DNA of 64,000 nt from Holacanthus passer (Eukaryota > Chordata > Actinopteri > Pomacanthidae). Location: positions 5,146,001 through 5,210,000 of the forward strand of contig JAFREQ010000015.1 of NCBI GenBank assembly GCA_025331565.1, given 5' to 3'. This document shows, piece after piece, positions 10,181-23,355 of this stretch. Numbering within the stretch: the stretch's first letter is position 1; each line of letters starts with the position of its first letter. The notes beneath the pieces were generated by a model. The model made no database searches and had not been told where the DNA came from. It was given only the letters and a program-made list of their open reading frames with translations. A program made the position numbers and the translations under genes.

Positions 10181-12830
10181 ATAGAAAACAAGGAAAAGGC
10201 ATGGCTGCATTGTGTTAATGTGGGTGTCTAATCTAATGTAATCCATCATGTGGATCCCTCAGAAAGCAATGGATGTAAGTGTTATATGTTCTTTATATGC
10301 TCACTTGTTGACAGTGATGAGTTTTATGTTCATTTTCTAACTTTGTACGAACATAATTGCTTGATGTGTTACGGCCTATAAGTTGAAAAGGAGTTTGGCT
10401 GGCTGTTTATCTATGTTATCTAACACTTGGGAAGTAAAACAAATAGAGAGAACAGTACAATGATTATTGTGTCTCTTATATTTCACATCCCACATCATAT
10501 GCACTTATATGCACACAACAAAAGAAAGTAATAAGAATCACATGACCATGGTATTACAGCCCTTTTGTCACAGCCCATGTGCAGATATGATTTTAGTAAA
10601 GACATGGAAACATAGAAATGTCCAGGGTATACAGCAAATGGACGGATGAACGGTTGAATTTAAATGCACCAGTGAATGTCTCCTACAGGGATCCCACAGA
10701 TACCCAGGTCATTAATGTGTGCCACAGCAAGGTCATTAAAAAGTGCCAGTGAAGGGAAGTGGCCTGATTGGCTGTTTGACCTTTAAAGGGTAATTGCCAC
10801 TTTTAAAAACTAATAAAGACTTTGAGAGGCTGAAAGAAAGCCAAAGCCATTTTACTGGAAACAATAACCTCAAACAATAAAGGTATGTTTCTCCATAAAA
10901 ACATGGAGCAAGTTATTGGGAAATGGCTCTTAAATGGAATCAAAGTGAAAACTGCAGATTTTTTTTATTCCTCCCTGTGTTCTCTTACCTTTAGCTCTTA
11001 AATATTTCAATCATATAAAGTCAACCTCCAGTATGTTGTAATGTGCACTGTTCTTATTAATAGCAGAGGTTGCTGCATTTTGTAAAAGTTAACCCTTCAA
11101 ATGTCTGCCACCGTGTTAAACAGAGATTCTTCTTCAAAGCCTAATATCCAATTTTTCTGTCTGCTAAAATGGGAATGGGAAATTTAGGTAAAAAAAACTT
11201 TATGACAGTTTTACTGGCTCTGAGTTAAAAGGTGCCCTCTATTCAGCGAGCATGAAAGTCCGACTTTGAACAGCAGCATTTTGGAATATAGATTGCTTTC
11301 AGCACCCAGACCATTGTCGCTTCAAAGCCGCCTGAGTTCCTCTTTGGCTCTCCAGCCTCAGAAATGGTTCCTTGTAAAAGAGGTATAAAAATGGAATCAT
11401 ATCAGACTGGAACCAAGGATGATAATGGCCTGAAACCAGAAGACAAGAGGAAAAAGACCAAAGGAATAGAGGGGGAGAGGATAGACAGAGAAATTAATGA
11501 CATAAGTCAGAGGGCTGAGGGCACATGAACTGCTGAAGACCACAGATTTTTCGAGGAAATAGACAAAATTGAGGAGATGGAGACAGGTGAAGAGATACAC
11601 CAAGAGGAGCAGACAAGGTAATAGTGAATGTGTTAAGCTTCAGTGAGTAAGGATAAGAGAACGGCAAGAGGGTTAAAGGCTGAGATCAAAACATCCACAG
11701 CAGAAAAAAAACACCTGAACCCTTGAAAAGAAGTAACATCCGTAAAAGAGAGAAACCAGTTAGCAGAATCTGAGACATACACAGATATTCTGCTTGGTGA
11801 CAGTGTGGTCTCCTTGGCTAGTGCAACCCCTCAATGGCATGACTGTGCCATTGCAATAATTACAATCTAAGTGTTTCTCCTTAAACGTGCCCATGACAAA
11901 CATCATCACCACTGACACCACCATCACCAGAGTGACTAGCAGGCACCCTGTGGTGGTGATTCAACATCATTAGTGAACATGACTGGCTGTGGGCATTAGA
12001 GACGCAACATTACACCGCACCATGCCGGGTGATAATGTTCTGGAAAACTAGATACCATCTCTTCACTTGTCATCTTTCACTCACTGAATTCTGCAGAAAA
12101 GAGTGGAAATCTGACAGGAAGAGAGAAGACGGGATTGTTTTCTACAGATGTTCTGAGGTTTGTGCGTTTATGCGTGTGTGCACAAGAGCTTGAAACACAT
12201 ACGAGAGGAGAATGAAAAGCAGAAAACCAACACGTGCAGTGGTATTACAGTAATCCATAGATGCGTTCACTCTGCCGTTTTTTTCATCTTGCTGTATGTT
12301 TGCTCTAAGCCCATATCTTATCCTCCATCGTCCTCCATCATAATGCATCACACACAGGTAGCCTCCCATAGAGGCTCCGTGAGCTCCACAGAATTAGTCT
12401 GCTGTCTGCTATATTTGTCTTCAGTGTTGCTCCTCCCTCCCACTAGATGCAACATCTGTGTAAATGGGGAAAATGGCGGAAAATCCCATTTTCAAAAAGA
12501 CATCACAGCAAGGTCTCACTTATCTGTGAGGACTGATACCGCAAAAGCATTTAAGGGCGCCTGTTCATGTGCTCGTGTGAGTGTGTGTTGGTGACTTTGT
12601 GAGCTCATTATAATATTCATATTAAACCCAACTTGCCTACATTTGCACGAGTGTGTGCGTTCGTCTGTTCGTGCATGCATGTGCGCACAGGAGCGTACGC
12701 CAGCAGCCCACAGTAAGCACTCCCATGTCAAGGCTATCATCATCTCACCTCCTGCTATTATCACCACTTTTGACAGCCCACTCCCTGCTAAATTAATTTC
12801 CCCCTCGTTCCAAGTGTTTGGCCCCCCTCC
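10181..12830. other. Non-coding stretch with a candidate regulatory module and a purine-rich tract
   Basis: Unique sequence. It contains the repeated AGGTCATTAA module at 10706-10790, and a purine-rich plus strand from about 11400 to 11760, which is one of few such tracts in the left two thirds. The 144-codon open frame at 12160-12594 has no recognisable protein features and is best treated as chance. Confidence 0.5.
10706..10790. promoter_or_regulatory. Repeated AGGTCATTAA..GTGCCA module with a third inverted half-site
   Basis: AGGTCATTAA, three bases, GTGCCA occurs at 10706-10724 and again at 10730-10748, a 24-bp period. TGACCT follows at 10777-10782, directly before TTAAAGGG. AGGTCA is the nuclear-receptor half-site and ATTAA is homeodomain-like. 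Two near-identical 19-bp copies suggest either a short duplication or a bipartite binding site used twice. The half-site spacing is 18 bp, which is not a classical DR1-DR5 arrangement. Function is inferred only. Confidence 0.35.
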
Positions 12831-14940
12831 CTCAAATCTCTCCCTCCTGCCTTCACCACCCTGACCAACGCATTTCTGTGGTATTTGTAGTCATCTTCTT
12901 TTCCTCTTTTCTTTGTTCCTCCTTTTCCTCTGTGTCTGACAATTCAAGGAAAAGCCAGTTTTCCACTCCATTTTTTTTCGTTTATACTCCCTAAGAGGTT
13001 GCTGTGCCTTGCTGAGATGTGTCTGTATCCAGAGTCTAACAGTAGGTGCTTGACACGCTCCTCATCCACAGAGATGAACAGAGTGAAAAAAAGTAGAAAT
13101 AGAGGGAAAGATTGGAAGGGACACGGTGATTGTTTGGGAACCATTTTGTTGTACTGGCTTTGCGGAAACCCATTTGCACATCATTTCCATTAAAAAGCAA
13201 TAGACAAAGACATGCATGGTGACTACACAGTAGCTCCAGCTTCTATAATTTACATGTTTTCAAGGTCTCTTTGGAATAGCTTTTCATTTCTGTCACATGC
13301 CTATTCCACTGGAACTTTGACTGTTACACGTGCGATTCTTAAATAAAAATTAAGTCAGAGATGGCTGAGAAATGGAATCCAGCTCAGACAATTAGATGCA
13401 CCATCTGCCTCGTCTTCCACCAGTCCCCGATGCGATACAAGTAAATACCAGCCAAGTTAGTTAAGTAAATGCCACCGACCCACTGGTTTGTGCTGGGAAT
13501 GATCACCTGAATATTAATATGGTTGCATTTGCTAGTATGTTTATGTGAAGCGAGACTCCATTTGGTAATGTTTAACGAGAGTGGTGGAGGGAATCGTTAG
13601 CTTGATTAAGCTGGGCCATATGCTGCAGTCACAGCAGAGGACCCAAAAAACACCAAAACACAACAGCGGCCCTGAATCACAATGAAGATGCACTCGTTTG
13701 CCGTCTGCTCACAGTGGATGCACTGGACCACGCGGGGTCTGTCTCCTTCTCTGTCTGTCTCTGTATGTGGGCTCTATTTTTGAGCTGACACACGGTGCAG
13801 GATGAAGCTTTGTGTCGGCAAAGTAACATTTTCCTGAGGTGGGGCACTGCTTGTCTTTATCTGTGTTGTTTTCATATTTTGATGACTCCACTGTTGTGCA
13901 CCAAACTGGGACATCGAGCACTACAGGGAGTTTGCCAAAGGCTCACTGCAATTTTTTTAGTCAAGGTAGATCAAGATTTGTGCAAACCACTGCATGCCTG
14001 CTTGGAGCAAGTCAACAGGGCACAACGTGCATTCATATATTTGCTGTTTTCATGGGGTTTAGTACAGGTTTGATGAAAATGTTAATCAGAGAATTTTGGC
14101 AGAAATTACTGGTCTGTGGGACTTTGTAATGTCTTTGTAAAATCAAATGAATTAGAATTGTTGCCATCAAATAATGTTCTCAGATATAATATCCTTATAC
14201 TGTTTAATATAAATCACTTTGTCTACTTTATGATAGGGATAATGGGGTGTAGAGGTACCTGGACAGGTGAAGCTGAACCTGAGCAAAGGTCAAAGAGCAC
14301 TTTCTCTTTCCTGCACTATAGAGACAGATAGCTCAACAAAATACACAAAATATGAAAAAGATAGAGAGAATCAAAATTTAAAGATGGCAAGAGAGCCACC
14401 CTCCCCGATGGCACTTTGGAATATATTCCAAAGATGGCGAGTGCACTGGGAGACGACTCTTGAGGATTTAGTCTTAGTTCTCGGGATAATGAGGAGGCCT
14501 GCCTGCTGAGATCTTAAAGAGCATGAAAACCCATAAGAGATTGTAAGGTTTGTCAAGTATGCTAACAAGTTGAAATCAGTGCCACAGTGTTTTCACCAAG
14601 CTCACGCATTTTAATCCACCTCTCCATTATGGATCTGTCAGTAAAACATAACATAATGTTTTATATGTATAAAATCATTTGATCCTGATTTGATAATATA
14701 TTCCTCCTTATCCAACCCACCTGCGCTGCATGTGTCATGTGCACCAGCTATGAAAATGTCAAAAATTACATCCCATGTGCACTGATCTTTGTGCTGTTGG
14801 ATTTGCTTTGTGCTGTGTGCCTTGATTTTCAAAAATAAGGAGCTATGTCTTTCTTCCCATGTGTCTCATCTTCTCTGTATTTATTGTTGCTCCTCTATTG
14901 ATTCCATACCTCCTGCTTTATCTCTCCATTTCTCCTCACC
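12831..14940. other. Non-coding stretch; possible conserved element near 13.4-13.7 kb
   Basis: A pyrimidine-rich patch runs from about 12800 to 12930. The region 13380-13700 has the balanced composition and TAAT-rich word content typical of vertebrate conserved non-coding DNA (listed separately). An imperfectly looped hairpin, TAAAACAT / ATGTTTTA, sits at 14642-14663. No gene is recognisable. Confidence 0.5.
13381..13700. promoter_or_regulatory. Candidate conserved non-coding element (unverified)
   Basis: This 320-base stretch is free of low-complexity DNA and recognisable repeats. It contains homeodomain-type words (caattag near 13388; the palindrome ATATTAATAT at 13511-13520) and CAGCTCAG/GCTGGG-type words. 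No long open frame crosses it. The call rests on resemblance to known vertebrate CNEs in composition only. Confidence 0.25.
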
Positions 14941-14942
14941 TT

Positions 14943-14960
14943 CAGTACAGTACAGTACAG
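14943..14960. repeat. (CAGTA)n short tandem repeat
   Basis: Three and a half tandem CAGTA units. Short, and probably stable. Confidence 0.9.
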
Positions 14961-16200
14961 TTTATGTACCAGCTTCCCTCCTTGTGTATTGCTGTACGTC
15001 CTTCTTCCTCTGGCATTTTCTTTTTTCCCCTTTTTTTCTCTTTTCTCTGGCTCATCTCTCTTTCACCTCCCTCTCCCCCTCCTTCCATCGCACCATGCTG
15101 AACTGGGATGAGTGAACCTTTCTGAGGAACAATGCCATTACAAGCATGGATGCATGCATGTGTGTGTGTGTGTTCATGTGTGAGTCTGTGAGCGTGTGTC
15201 TGTGTGCTCATGTGTATGTGACACACGGCCACTGTGGGCGCAGACTTTTCCTGGGGGATAACACGGATGCAGCCTTTTGTTTTTGCTCTTGTTTCAGATT
15301 ACGGTTTGTTTTATTAATGCTATGGTAATCTGTTTTCTCCTCCTTCTTTGGTCCCCGTGCCTCTCGAAATGGAGGAAAGCTCAAAGGACGCCCATTGATC
15401 TAAGCGGCTCCAGAGACCCCGTGCCACTCAGCCAGTTTCTACCGTGTCAATCTTTCATGAATGCTGCTGGAGGAAAGTGGCCGTTAGGGAACTGCAACAG
15501 ACAATATGCTCAAAACAAAGGACTGGAAACATAGTGAAGCCACTGGTGGAATGGTCAGACCCTTTTGCTGCTGCGTGGCCAACTTGTTTTTCATTATACG
15601 CTTATTTACACTGCTGTTTTTCACTTGGATGCCTGATTGACACAAAATGCCTACGGCTAAACATGTTGCATAATAAGCCAGCTGGAAAAAATGTTGGGTT
15701 TGTGTTTCTGTCCCCATCAGGAAATAATTTGCTGTAAATATCAGTCAATTCTAAATATTTAGTATACTCCACTTTGAAGATTTGACCCAAACAGACAGTA
15801 ATGTGCTTAATTTTTTATCTGAACTGTCTTGGCACAAGTCGTCTTTATTAAAAATGTATAGGCCGTTTTAGGATGGATCACCACTTTAACCTGTGGACTA
15901 TTCTGATGCACACGTACACTCATGCACAAATGCACACAAAGCCGAACGTATGCTGCACATGTGAGCACACACACATTTGCACACATAAAAATAACTTTGC
16001 TTATTTGTCTCCCTTTATCTACTTTTTCTTTTCCTCTATGCATCTCTCCATCTAGTCTTCATTTCCCCTCACCTGCAGGAGACAGCCTATGAAATATTAA
16101 TTACGATGCACTATCAAGACTATGTGCTTAGCCTACTGAGAAGCAGTATGTGTGTGTGCATAGGTGTCTTTCTTGGAGCTTTGTGTTCTGCCTGCTAATG
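14961..16200. other. Non-coding stretch, no gene seen
   Basis: Pyrimidine-rich to about 15085, then a short TG-rich patch at 15157-15215. The interval 15346-15530 is GC-balanced and open on the plus strand for about 85 codons, but shows no recognisable domain and no convincing splice pair. CA/TG-rich words recur around 15905-15985. Confidence 0.5.
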
Positions 16201-16345
16201 ACCACTGTTTTCGAGACCTCTTGCCCTCTTTCTCTCTGCTCTTGTCCGTCTCTCTCTTTTCTGCCCCTCTCACCTCTAATCTTGTACCTCAGCCTCCTGT
16301 TTCTCCCACCACTCCCTTTCTCTCTCCTCCTCTACCTTCATACCC
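16201..16345. repeat. Pyrimidine-rich low-complexity tract
   Basis: About 145 bases of strongly C+T-biased sequence with TCTCTC and CTCCTC clusters and no fixed period. A further pyrimidine-rich stretch continues at about 16410-16620. Open frames here translate as Ser/Leu/Pro runs and are artefacts. Confidence 0.8.
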
Positions 16346-19300
16346 CAGATGCAGGTTTAAACAACTAGCTTTGAGCTCCGCTGACACCTCGTCAATGCAA
16401 ATTGAATCTCCTCCAACTCTCTGTCTCTCTCATTTCTTTCCCGTCTTTCTCTTTTCACTCCCTTTCAGAGATTATGTGGTAATGAGGGTGTCTCGCTTGT
16501 ACTGCGAGACCTTCCTAACCTCGCTTTTTTTTTGCTCACACGTTTGCTTTCTCTCTCTTGCTCTCTCGTGTTGTCACTTTCTCGTGCTGTCCCCTCCCTC
16601 TTTCTACCTCTTGTTACATTAATTAGGAGTGTATGTGGGCCAGAGATGACCTGTGTGTTAATGTGAACAGAGGGACCATGAGACTGGTGGCTGTTCTGGC
16701 TCGTCGAGTGTCTTTACAAGCCACTGTGCTTTTTTACGTGGCTCAATGTGCAGCAGACAACATATAATTCAGAAAAAACAAACAGATCATTATGACTGAC
16801 AGCTAATTTTGACTGCAATTGAGACAATTTATATTGAATGGATAGGCAGACAGAAAGCATTGCAGAATACAGTGGGAAAGAAAATAATTCAGCTTTAATT
16901 GAAACACATTCAATTGATTATTGAGATTTTAATTTGTTGTTTTTGCAGTACAGTTCTACTCAAGGATCACAAGATGCTATATGTGATGTAAAAACCTGCA
17001 GCGAATATGAGGCAGTTGCCTTCCCATTTAGTAAGTGAATTTGTCGGTTTAAACAGTCTTCCTCTTTGTTTTGTTTTTAAAGTAGCAGAAGATGTTCCCT
17101 ATGGAGCCTCTGGTCTCGTTTCCAACAGAAGGACCACTTACAGAGAGCTATTTTTCTCCTCTTCGATTACCTCATTCAAACCTGTGTGAAACCATTTTGC
17201 ATCAGAACCCTGCCTTCCATTACTCTCTTTTTTTCACATACAAATATACACGGTATTCACCAAGGCATTGAAAAGATGTCCACATGTAATGTGTTTTTGA
17301 GTGCAGGCAGAAGTAAATGGTCTTTTTCAGTTACACTCTATTATCATGCATTTGAATCCTCAACAAGAGGCTGGCCCAGTGTGGTAGAAAATGTCACCTG
17401 TCACATTAGATGATAATTGTACCAAGATGAAGACAGCGGAGGCAGAGACCCTGCTAAGCAATTCAGCTCTTATCTTCAATGTGGCTGCATTAGAAATGCA
17501 CATCTAGGATGACGGATTTTGCAAATGGCTCCCCACATAGAAAATAAACCCATAACGTGACGTGTAGCCTTGCTGGAGAGGGGTTTAGCACCGTATGTGT
17601 CTGAAAGAGAGAGGAAAGAATGATAACAGTGTTTAGAGTGCGGCTTGTGTCTGTGGCTGTTTGTCTGTGTGTGTTTAACAGACAGATCCATGTTGCCCTT
17701 TCACTCTGGAGCCCTTTCACTGTGGAACTGTGGATACCCATGGTGCTCAGGGTCAACTCACGGTCACTGATTTCTGGTGACGGATGAGCCTCAAGTGTGT
17801 ATGTGTGTGCGTGCGTGTGTGTGCAGATAGGTGAAAAAAATAGGTTCAGTTAATTCAGGTCATAACCATCTACAGAGAAGCTGTCACAACACAAATTGCA
17901 AAGTGAAAAAAGACTCTATACATATGCATGCATGTCTGCGTATGAGTGTATGAACATATGTCCACTCTCTCTGTTCCGTCCTTCGAATACACCATAATAA
18001 TTCAACACATATTGCACATGTGCAAAGTTTAGATCAAGTGCAAATCAAGAATCCTGTATTACTCTTCCATTATTTATTCATTCATGACTGGTTTCAGCTC
18101 AATCAACAAGCTAACCTCTGGCTGATTGCCTCAGGGTTGTGTGTGTGTAAATTGACTGAGTGCATGTGTGTATGTCTGTGAGAGATGTAGAGCATGAGTG
18201 TGCACACATGTACAACACTTTGCATGTCCATATAGCCACATGCACATTCATTGCGGCCAGCGACTAGCCCACCTGACCACATCCACATTAAGCAGTCCCA
18301 CTGAGGGCTCTTAACCTGCCGGCACTTATGTTAGATACAACATCTTAGACAGGGCAGGCTGGTGTAATTATAACACTTATAGTAGGTGCTAATCCTTTCT
18401 AATGCTTCACAGAAGGCGGTCTGTTCACCTATATTTACAATAAATCAAACTGTTGTATTTGTCACTGCATAAGGTTAAGGTTAAGCTGTATCAGCTCGAA
18501 TGAATAAGCAAATAGACTTATCACAGGCTCGACAGGCTTTTCAAGTTTATCTTCCTCCATTTCCAAAGAAGTATGTGTTCAACCATGCCAGTAGAACCAA
18601 CCAACCTCTTTACATAATGGTAGCTCGCTAGCTTGATGGCTAGGTAGATGTTACAAAAATTAATTCATCTTGTCTGTAGTTTAAACAATGTTTTTAAATC
18701 AAATTTTAGGCGTGGTGGTTTTTCTAATGTATTAGAAACTACCAGTGTCAAAACATGCACATTTAATGTCCTCTTACATACTTACATACATGAAAAATAC
18801 ATACACAGCATATTTCAATCATCTTTCCTACACTGTTTTTCACTGTTGGAGGTTTGATTGGTACTCAATTACATCATCTTGTTGCAACCTCTTATTCTGA
18901 TGGTATAATGGAACCCGACTCGAGAATTGGTGCAAGCTACTGCTTACTTTTATGTTATTTTGGGTTTGTTTTACCTTGTTGCAGAAACCCATGCTATGGC
19001 GGCTCCTGCAGTGAGTCAGAGATAGACTTATTGACTGTAGAGCTGTGCTGCCATACGCCTTCCTCCCTGCTACTTCAGAGTGAAGTTTTTTCTTCTCACC
19101 AGCCCCACTGCACTTTTTGCATAGCCATGATCAGCATGGAAACACATGGTGCTCTAACATTTGTGTCAGCACTTCAGGCAATCAGGAATCATACCTCTCT
19201 TGTCCCCTGACAGCTAGCCTTTCTGTCTAAAGGAAACCAAATGTCAGCCTATGATGTCCGAATAGGCCTGGTAATTGACCTTGTCTTAGTAAAATCCTTT

Positions 19301-19940
19301 TTACCAGTCAACTGTCGAACAGTCAGCTGGCAAAAAAAAGGCTAACTTGGCTCAGTTTTTGCTGCAACACATTGAAACGTTATTTGGCAACACATTGCAT
19401 GAGTCAATCCAATATGTGCATTTTCCTGGCAGAATACTTTGTACCACACAATTGTAGAGACAGAGCTTCACATGATTGTCACCATATTAACTTTCCATAA
19501 TTGCAGAATGCTGCCTCAGAGAATTATGAACATATACTCCAACTGGACTTCCTTGATCAGTAGCAACACGCCTACACTAAAGTAGCCCCTTGCTGTGTTT
19601 TTAAAGCACTGCTATTTTGGTCAGACACAGCAGGGGTCCTGTTGGACTGGTGCAGAGTTGGCCCAACTGATGTGTAGCCCCGCAGCATTTCCCCACTATT
19701 ACCACTGTACTGAGAGGGAGAGAGAATTACACAGGTGGTTGTTAGGCTGTGTACAGAACATGCATGGAGGTGTGTGTTTTTTGTCTCTGTGTTTACACTT
19801 GGACCCAGCAATTGAGAAAAGTGAAGTCTACTACTGACCCAGTTAGAAACAGAGGGAGAGAGACACTGTTTGTTGTAATGGGTTTAGCATGGTTCCCTTC
19901 TCAGCTCAAGACGAAAAGTGCCGAAACAGACTCTCTCTCG
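16346..19940. other. Non-coding stretch, no gene seen
   Basis: Mostly unique DNA. TG/GA-rich words occur at 17800-17825 and 18138-18200. A 118-codon frame at 18854-19210 contains an 'NPCYGG' string after a pyrimidine-rich run ending in 'cag', which briefly suggests an EGF-like exon, but no further EGF cysteine pattern or splice donor follows. I see no supportable gene. Confidence 0.5.
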
Positions 19941-19968
19941 CACACGCACACACACACACACACACACC
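19941..19968. repeat. (CA)n microsatellite with (CT)n lead
   Basis: CA array with one CG unit, preceded by (CT)4 at 19931-19938. Moderate length. Confidence 0.95.
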
Positions 19969-21390
19969 AAAATGCACACACACTTATTACACTCTTCATG
20001 TTTAAGTCATGAGGCTCCTCTGCTCTTTTGCCAACTCAATAAACACACTGCTGCCAAACCCACTTCAGCCCCCACCCTCAGCCACAGCCCACTACACTAC
20101 ATCTAAAAATGTCCCTCGTCGTTTTTTGGAGTGGACACAAGCCAAAACCTCTCATGAGTTTAGTGTTTTTGTGTTTTTGTTTTCAATGTATGTGAATAAA
20201 TGAAGGCGGTCAGATCATATCAAAATGCAGGGTGCGTGCACTAGTTTGCAGCCATTTGCTGTTCCTACTCAAAGTTTGTATTGAAGACCTGCATTTCCCA
20301 CAAGCCTTGGGAGTATTGCCTGGCACCAGGGCAATCTAAAATACGGCTCAGTATGAAATTGGCTTTCACAGATTATGCCGAGCATGATTGTGTCTGACAC
20401 AGGTAAACTCGTAGGCACATTGCTAAGTACACATGGTCAGGATATGCTCTTTTGAGCATATCGCATAGAGGTTGGAGGCTTATGTGGACGTAAAAGTAAG
20501 AGCCACTTGTTGTCAGTATGGAACTGGCGAATGGCTCATCTTCTGGACTACCACAACAAAAAAAGTTAAGAGCAGCAGAGGGAGCAAGATGGAATTGTGG
20601 GAAGAAGAGGTTTGCAGTACTACCTTTAATTATAGAATACTTAAAGTTAAGTTAAGGTTTCATCCTGGTTGCATTTTTGACGAACGTTTGCTATCATTGC
20701 TAATTTGGTGAAAAATACATTCTGTTTATGTGAGTGCCTCATAATCAAAGCCACTCTGTTTTGCTGGTTGAATGCTTTTAATGTGAATGAGCAGCAGTAG
20801 CAGTAACTTAATTCTGCTGTGATCCAGCTGAAGGAGACTGAGCAGTAGAGAATAAACAGTAACGCTGAATTACATGCTGTATCCTATGAATCCCTCGTGT
20901 GTGTGAAGGCATTTTGGATCCAGTGCCAGAAGGGTGGACTCTGCCACTAGCAATGAAAACAGCATGTAAATATTAATATAGTAAATATCAAATGACTATT
21001 GATGAAAAAATGATGACCGTAATTAAAAAACAATAAAAAAGTTTTAATTTCATGAAAATCTTAAGGAAGGAGGAAGGAAATTTAAAAAATAATAAAAATA
21101 ATACCATCTGACTGCTCATATTTCTTGCTGCATTTTAAATGTTGCATTATCAGTTCTCAGCATTTAACTTGGTGAGCACAATACTATTATTACCAATAGG
21201 AAAACTCTGAAAATAATACTTGTATTATGATGAACTGGAATTATTCTTCAAGTTTAATACTAGGTTAAGTGTGGAAGTGAGGAAAGCAAATTTAAAATGA
21301 AATTAAAATATCTTCCCATTGTTCTGACCTTTTGCCTCACCATGGAATGATAAACAGATTAATCATGCAAATAGGCCAAAAACTCTGGGG

Positions 21391-21395
<5 letters not shown>
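19969..21395. other. Non-coding stretch, no gene seen
   Basis: Unique at first, then notably AT-rich from about 20940 to 21340 with A-runs and TTAAT words. No repeat family is recognised. Confidence 0.5.
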
Positions 21396-21429
<34 letters not shown>

Positions 21430-21457
21430 TCACACACACACACAAACAAACAAACAA
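21396..21457. repeat. Compound (CA)n / (CAAA)n microsatellite
   Basis: About 16 CA units, a TT interruption at 21429-21430, about 6 more CA units, then (CAAA)3-4. The interruption makes it a compound, imperfect array. Confidence 0.96.
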
Positions 21458-22760
21458 TACACTTTGTAGCTGAGTTTATGGAGGGCCAGATAAGCACAAT
21501 CAATGTTGGCCAATTATTCTTGCTGCTCTAAGTGATTAGCTGCGCATCTGCGTGCCGCTCTCTGCATTTGTTTATGAGATGTGCTTTTTCTGATGGCTTT
21601 ATACTGAACTGTGTCTGCATAAAGTGACCATCAATGCTCCTCATGCTCCACTGGGACTTGATGACGGAGCCCTGTTGGGTTTTTCTGTCTGCTTGATGAA
21701 ATGTCTGTGGCTGGGGTGTTAACGCCTCTATGCTGACAAGCAATCAGGCTAATGAGTCTTCTGATGTGGACATATCAGAGGTAAATGCTTGTGGTGTGTT
21801 ACAGGAGCTTCTTCAAAGCGATAAACACCTTGTGGAAAATGTCTTTGTCATTCTGCTTTTCCAAGGGCAGGTGTCCATTTGCACTTGTTTTTGTGTCTCT
21901 TACAGTGGAGCAGACAATATGATCAGAAGTTGTTTGGTGGTTTAGCACAATGACCTGGCCGTTAGAGTACCCAAGTGTAATGAGAGGTCAACAGTGCTCA
22001 ACGTTTGCAAGAAGGAAAGTCAAAATTTTTTAGTGCTGAGGGGTGTTTGCAAGTGTACGTGTGAGAGAGAGCAAGTGTGTGTAAGCTGTAAGAATTGTTA
22101 TTTTGCAGCTGTTCCTAGAGAGAGACGGAAAAAGAAGAGGAGGCAAACAGACAAATGAATCAGGGTCATCCCTCTTTTGCTCTCTTTGCTTGGGGTGATT
22201 CATGAGTCGAACGCCTCAAATTGGAGCTCCATATACCCTTGAACACCTCTCCCTTCCTCCATCCCCTCCCGCATTAGCCCACATCCAATCCCTCTAATGT
22301 TCAGTGAATAACCGCTTTTACAGCTAGTTCAGGTGTGATACAGTGTAGGAGGCGGAGAAGACCAGGAGGCCAGGGGGATGAGGCAGGCAGGAGGAAGACT
22401 CTCATGAATAATGGATGGGAACAGAGGGGCTGTGTTAGGCTTGAATATGAATGGCCTCCCCTGCAGTCACCTGGCTTGATCGAGGCTCATACTTACACCT
22501 CAGAGATGTGCTCTGAATGTTAACGCTCACTTTCTAGTAGGAGGCCATTACACTGACTCTGATAACTTATTACAGGTCACTCGCGGAGGAAGACTGCTGT
22601 TAGATGCTTTTAGTTGTTCTGCTGAAAAGAAGTCCCTGTGACTGATGTATTAAATGCACATTGTTAGATTGTTAATATTGATGCATCAATGCATATGCAG
22701 CCTTTTACTGTTGTAGCTGACCCAAGTGGATCTAGTTTGAGCTGTTTTATATAGGAAGTC
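21458..22760. other. Non-coding stretch, no gene seen
   Basis: Unique DNA. The part at about 22190-22500 is relatively GC-balanced and repeat-free, and could be conserved, but nothing specific identifies it. A GGAGGC-rich purine patch lies at 22345-22400. Confidence 0.45.
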
Positions 22761-22955
22761 CAGTGATTCCAAACCAAAGGGTCATGCCCCATCCAAGAGT
22801 CACAAATTAAACTGGAGTGACGTGAGATTATGAATGAAGTAGGAAAGAATTAAAAACAAATTTCTGCGACAAAAGATTGTATTATTTTTTTTTGACAAGT
22901 ATCTAATCTCACCTTTTTTGTGAAATAATTAAGCCTTAAAGTTTTAATCCCTATT
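22761..22955 (+). mobile_element. hAT-type element, left end, truncated
   Basis: Starts cagtgattccaaaccaaagg and continues 'gtcatgccccatccaagag', 'gtgacgtgagattatgaatg', 'aggaaagaattaaaaacaaa', 'tttctgcgacaaa', 'atctaatctcac', 'tttttgtgaaata'. This matches, from memory, the order of a fish hAT repeat beginning CAGTGGTTCCCAACC. The right-hand terminal repeat is not recognisable, so the copy is truncated or badly eroded. Confidence 0.6.
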
Positions 22956-23204
22956 AAGGTCTTACTTGTTTTGGTGACAAGTCTGGTTTAATATCGCAGC
23001 AAACACTCTTTGAGCATCTACTTTGTTAGAAATAAAAGAGAGAAGGCAAATGCTGGTTCTGTTTTCAGTACAACCAAACAAACCCATAATGTGGAAATAT
23101 GGAAGTCCACCAATTATGATGAAGAAAGATATTTACGAAACCCTAAATACATTGCACGAAAAATAATAATAAATCAAGTATAAAAAACAGCCTATTTTGT
23201 AAAC

Positions 23205-23355
23205 TTATCTATTTTTTTATATAAAACTTGATCAATTGTAGTATGGTAAAAACTGTACTGTATAAAGTAACCCAAAATAGAAATTCTCAAAGTACCTCAA
23301 AATTGCACTTAAGTACAGTACTTGCGTAATTGTGCTGAATTATTTTCCACTACTG
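23205..23355 (-). mobile_element. hAT-type element end ('cagtagtggaaa'), truncated
   Basis: On the minus strand this begins cagtagtggaaaataattc and continues 'gcaagtactgtacttaagtg', 'caattttgaggtactttgag', 'atttctattttgggttactt', 'tatacagtac'. This is the familiar fish repeat opening CAGTGGTGGAAAGTAACTAAG with many GTACTT words. The opposite end is not found upstream, so only one end survives. Confidence 0.7.

Noticed and set aside
12160..12594. 144-codon plus-strand frame
   Set aside because: Mixed composition with TG-rich ends, no domain, no splice evidence, and overlapped by another frame on the opposite strand.
18854..19210. Possible EGF-like exon with 'NPCYGG' after a pyrimidine run ending in cag
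   Set aside because: No further EGF cysteine spacing, no convincing donor, and the upstream part of the frame lacks an ATG and protein character.
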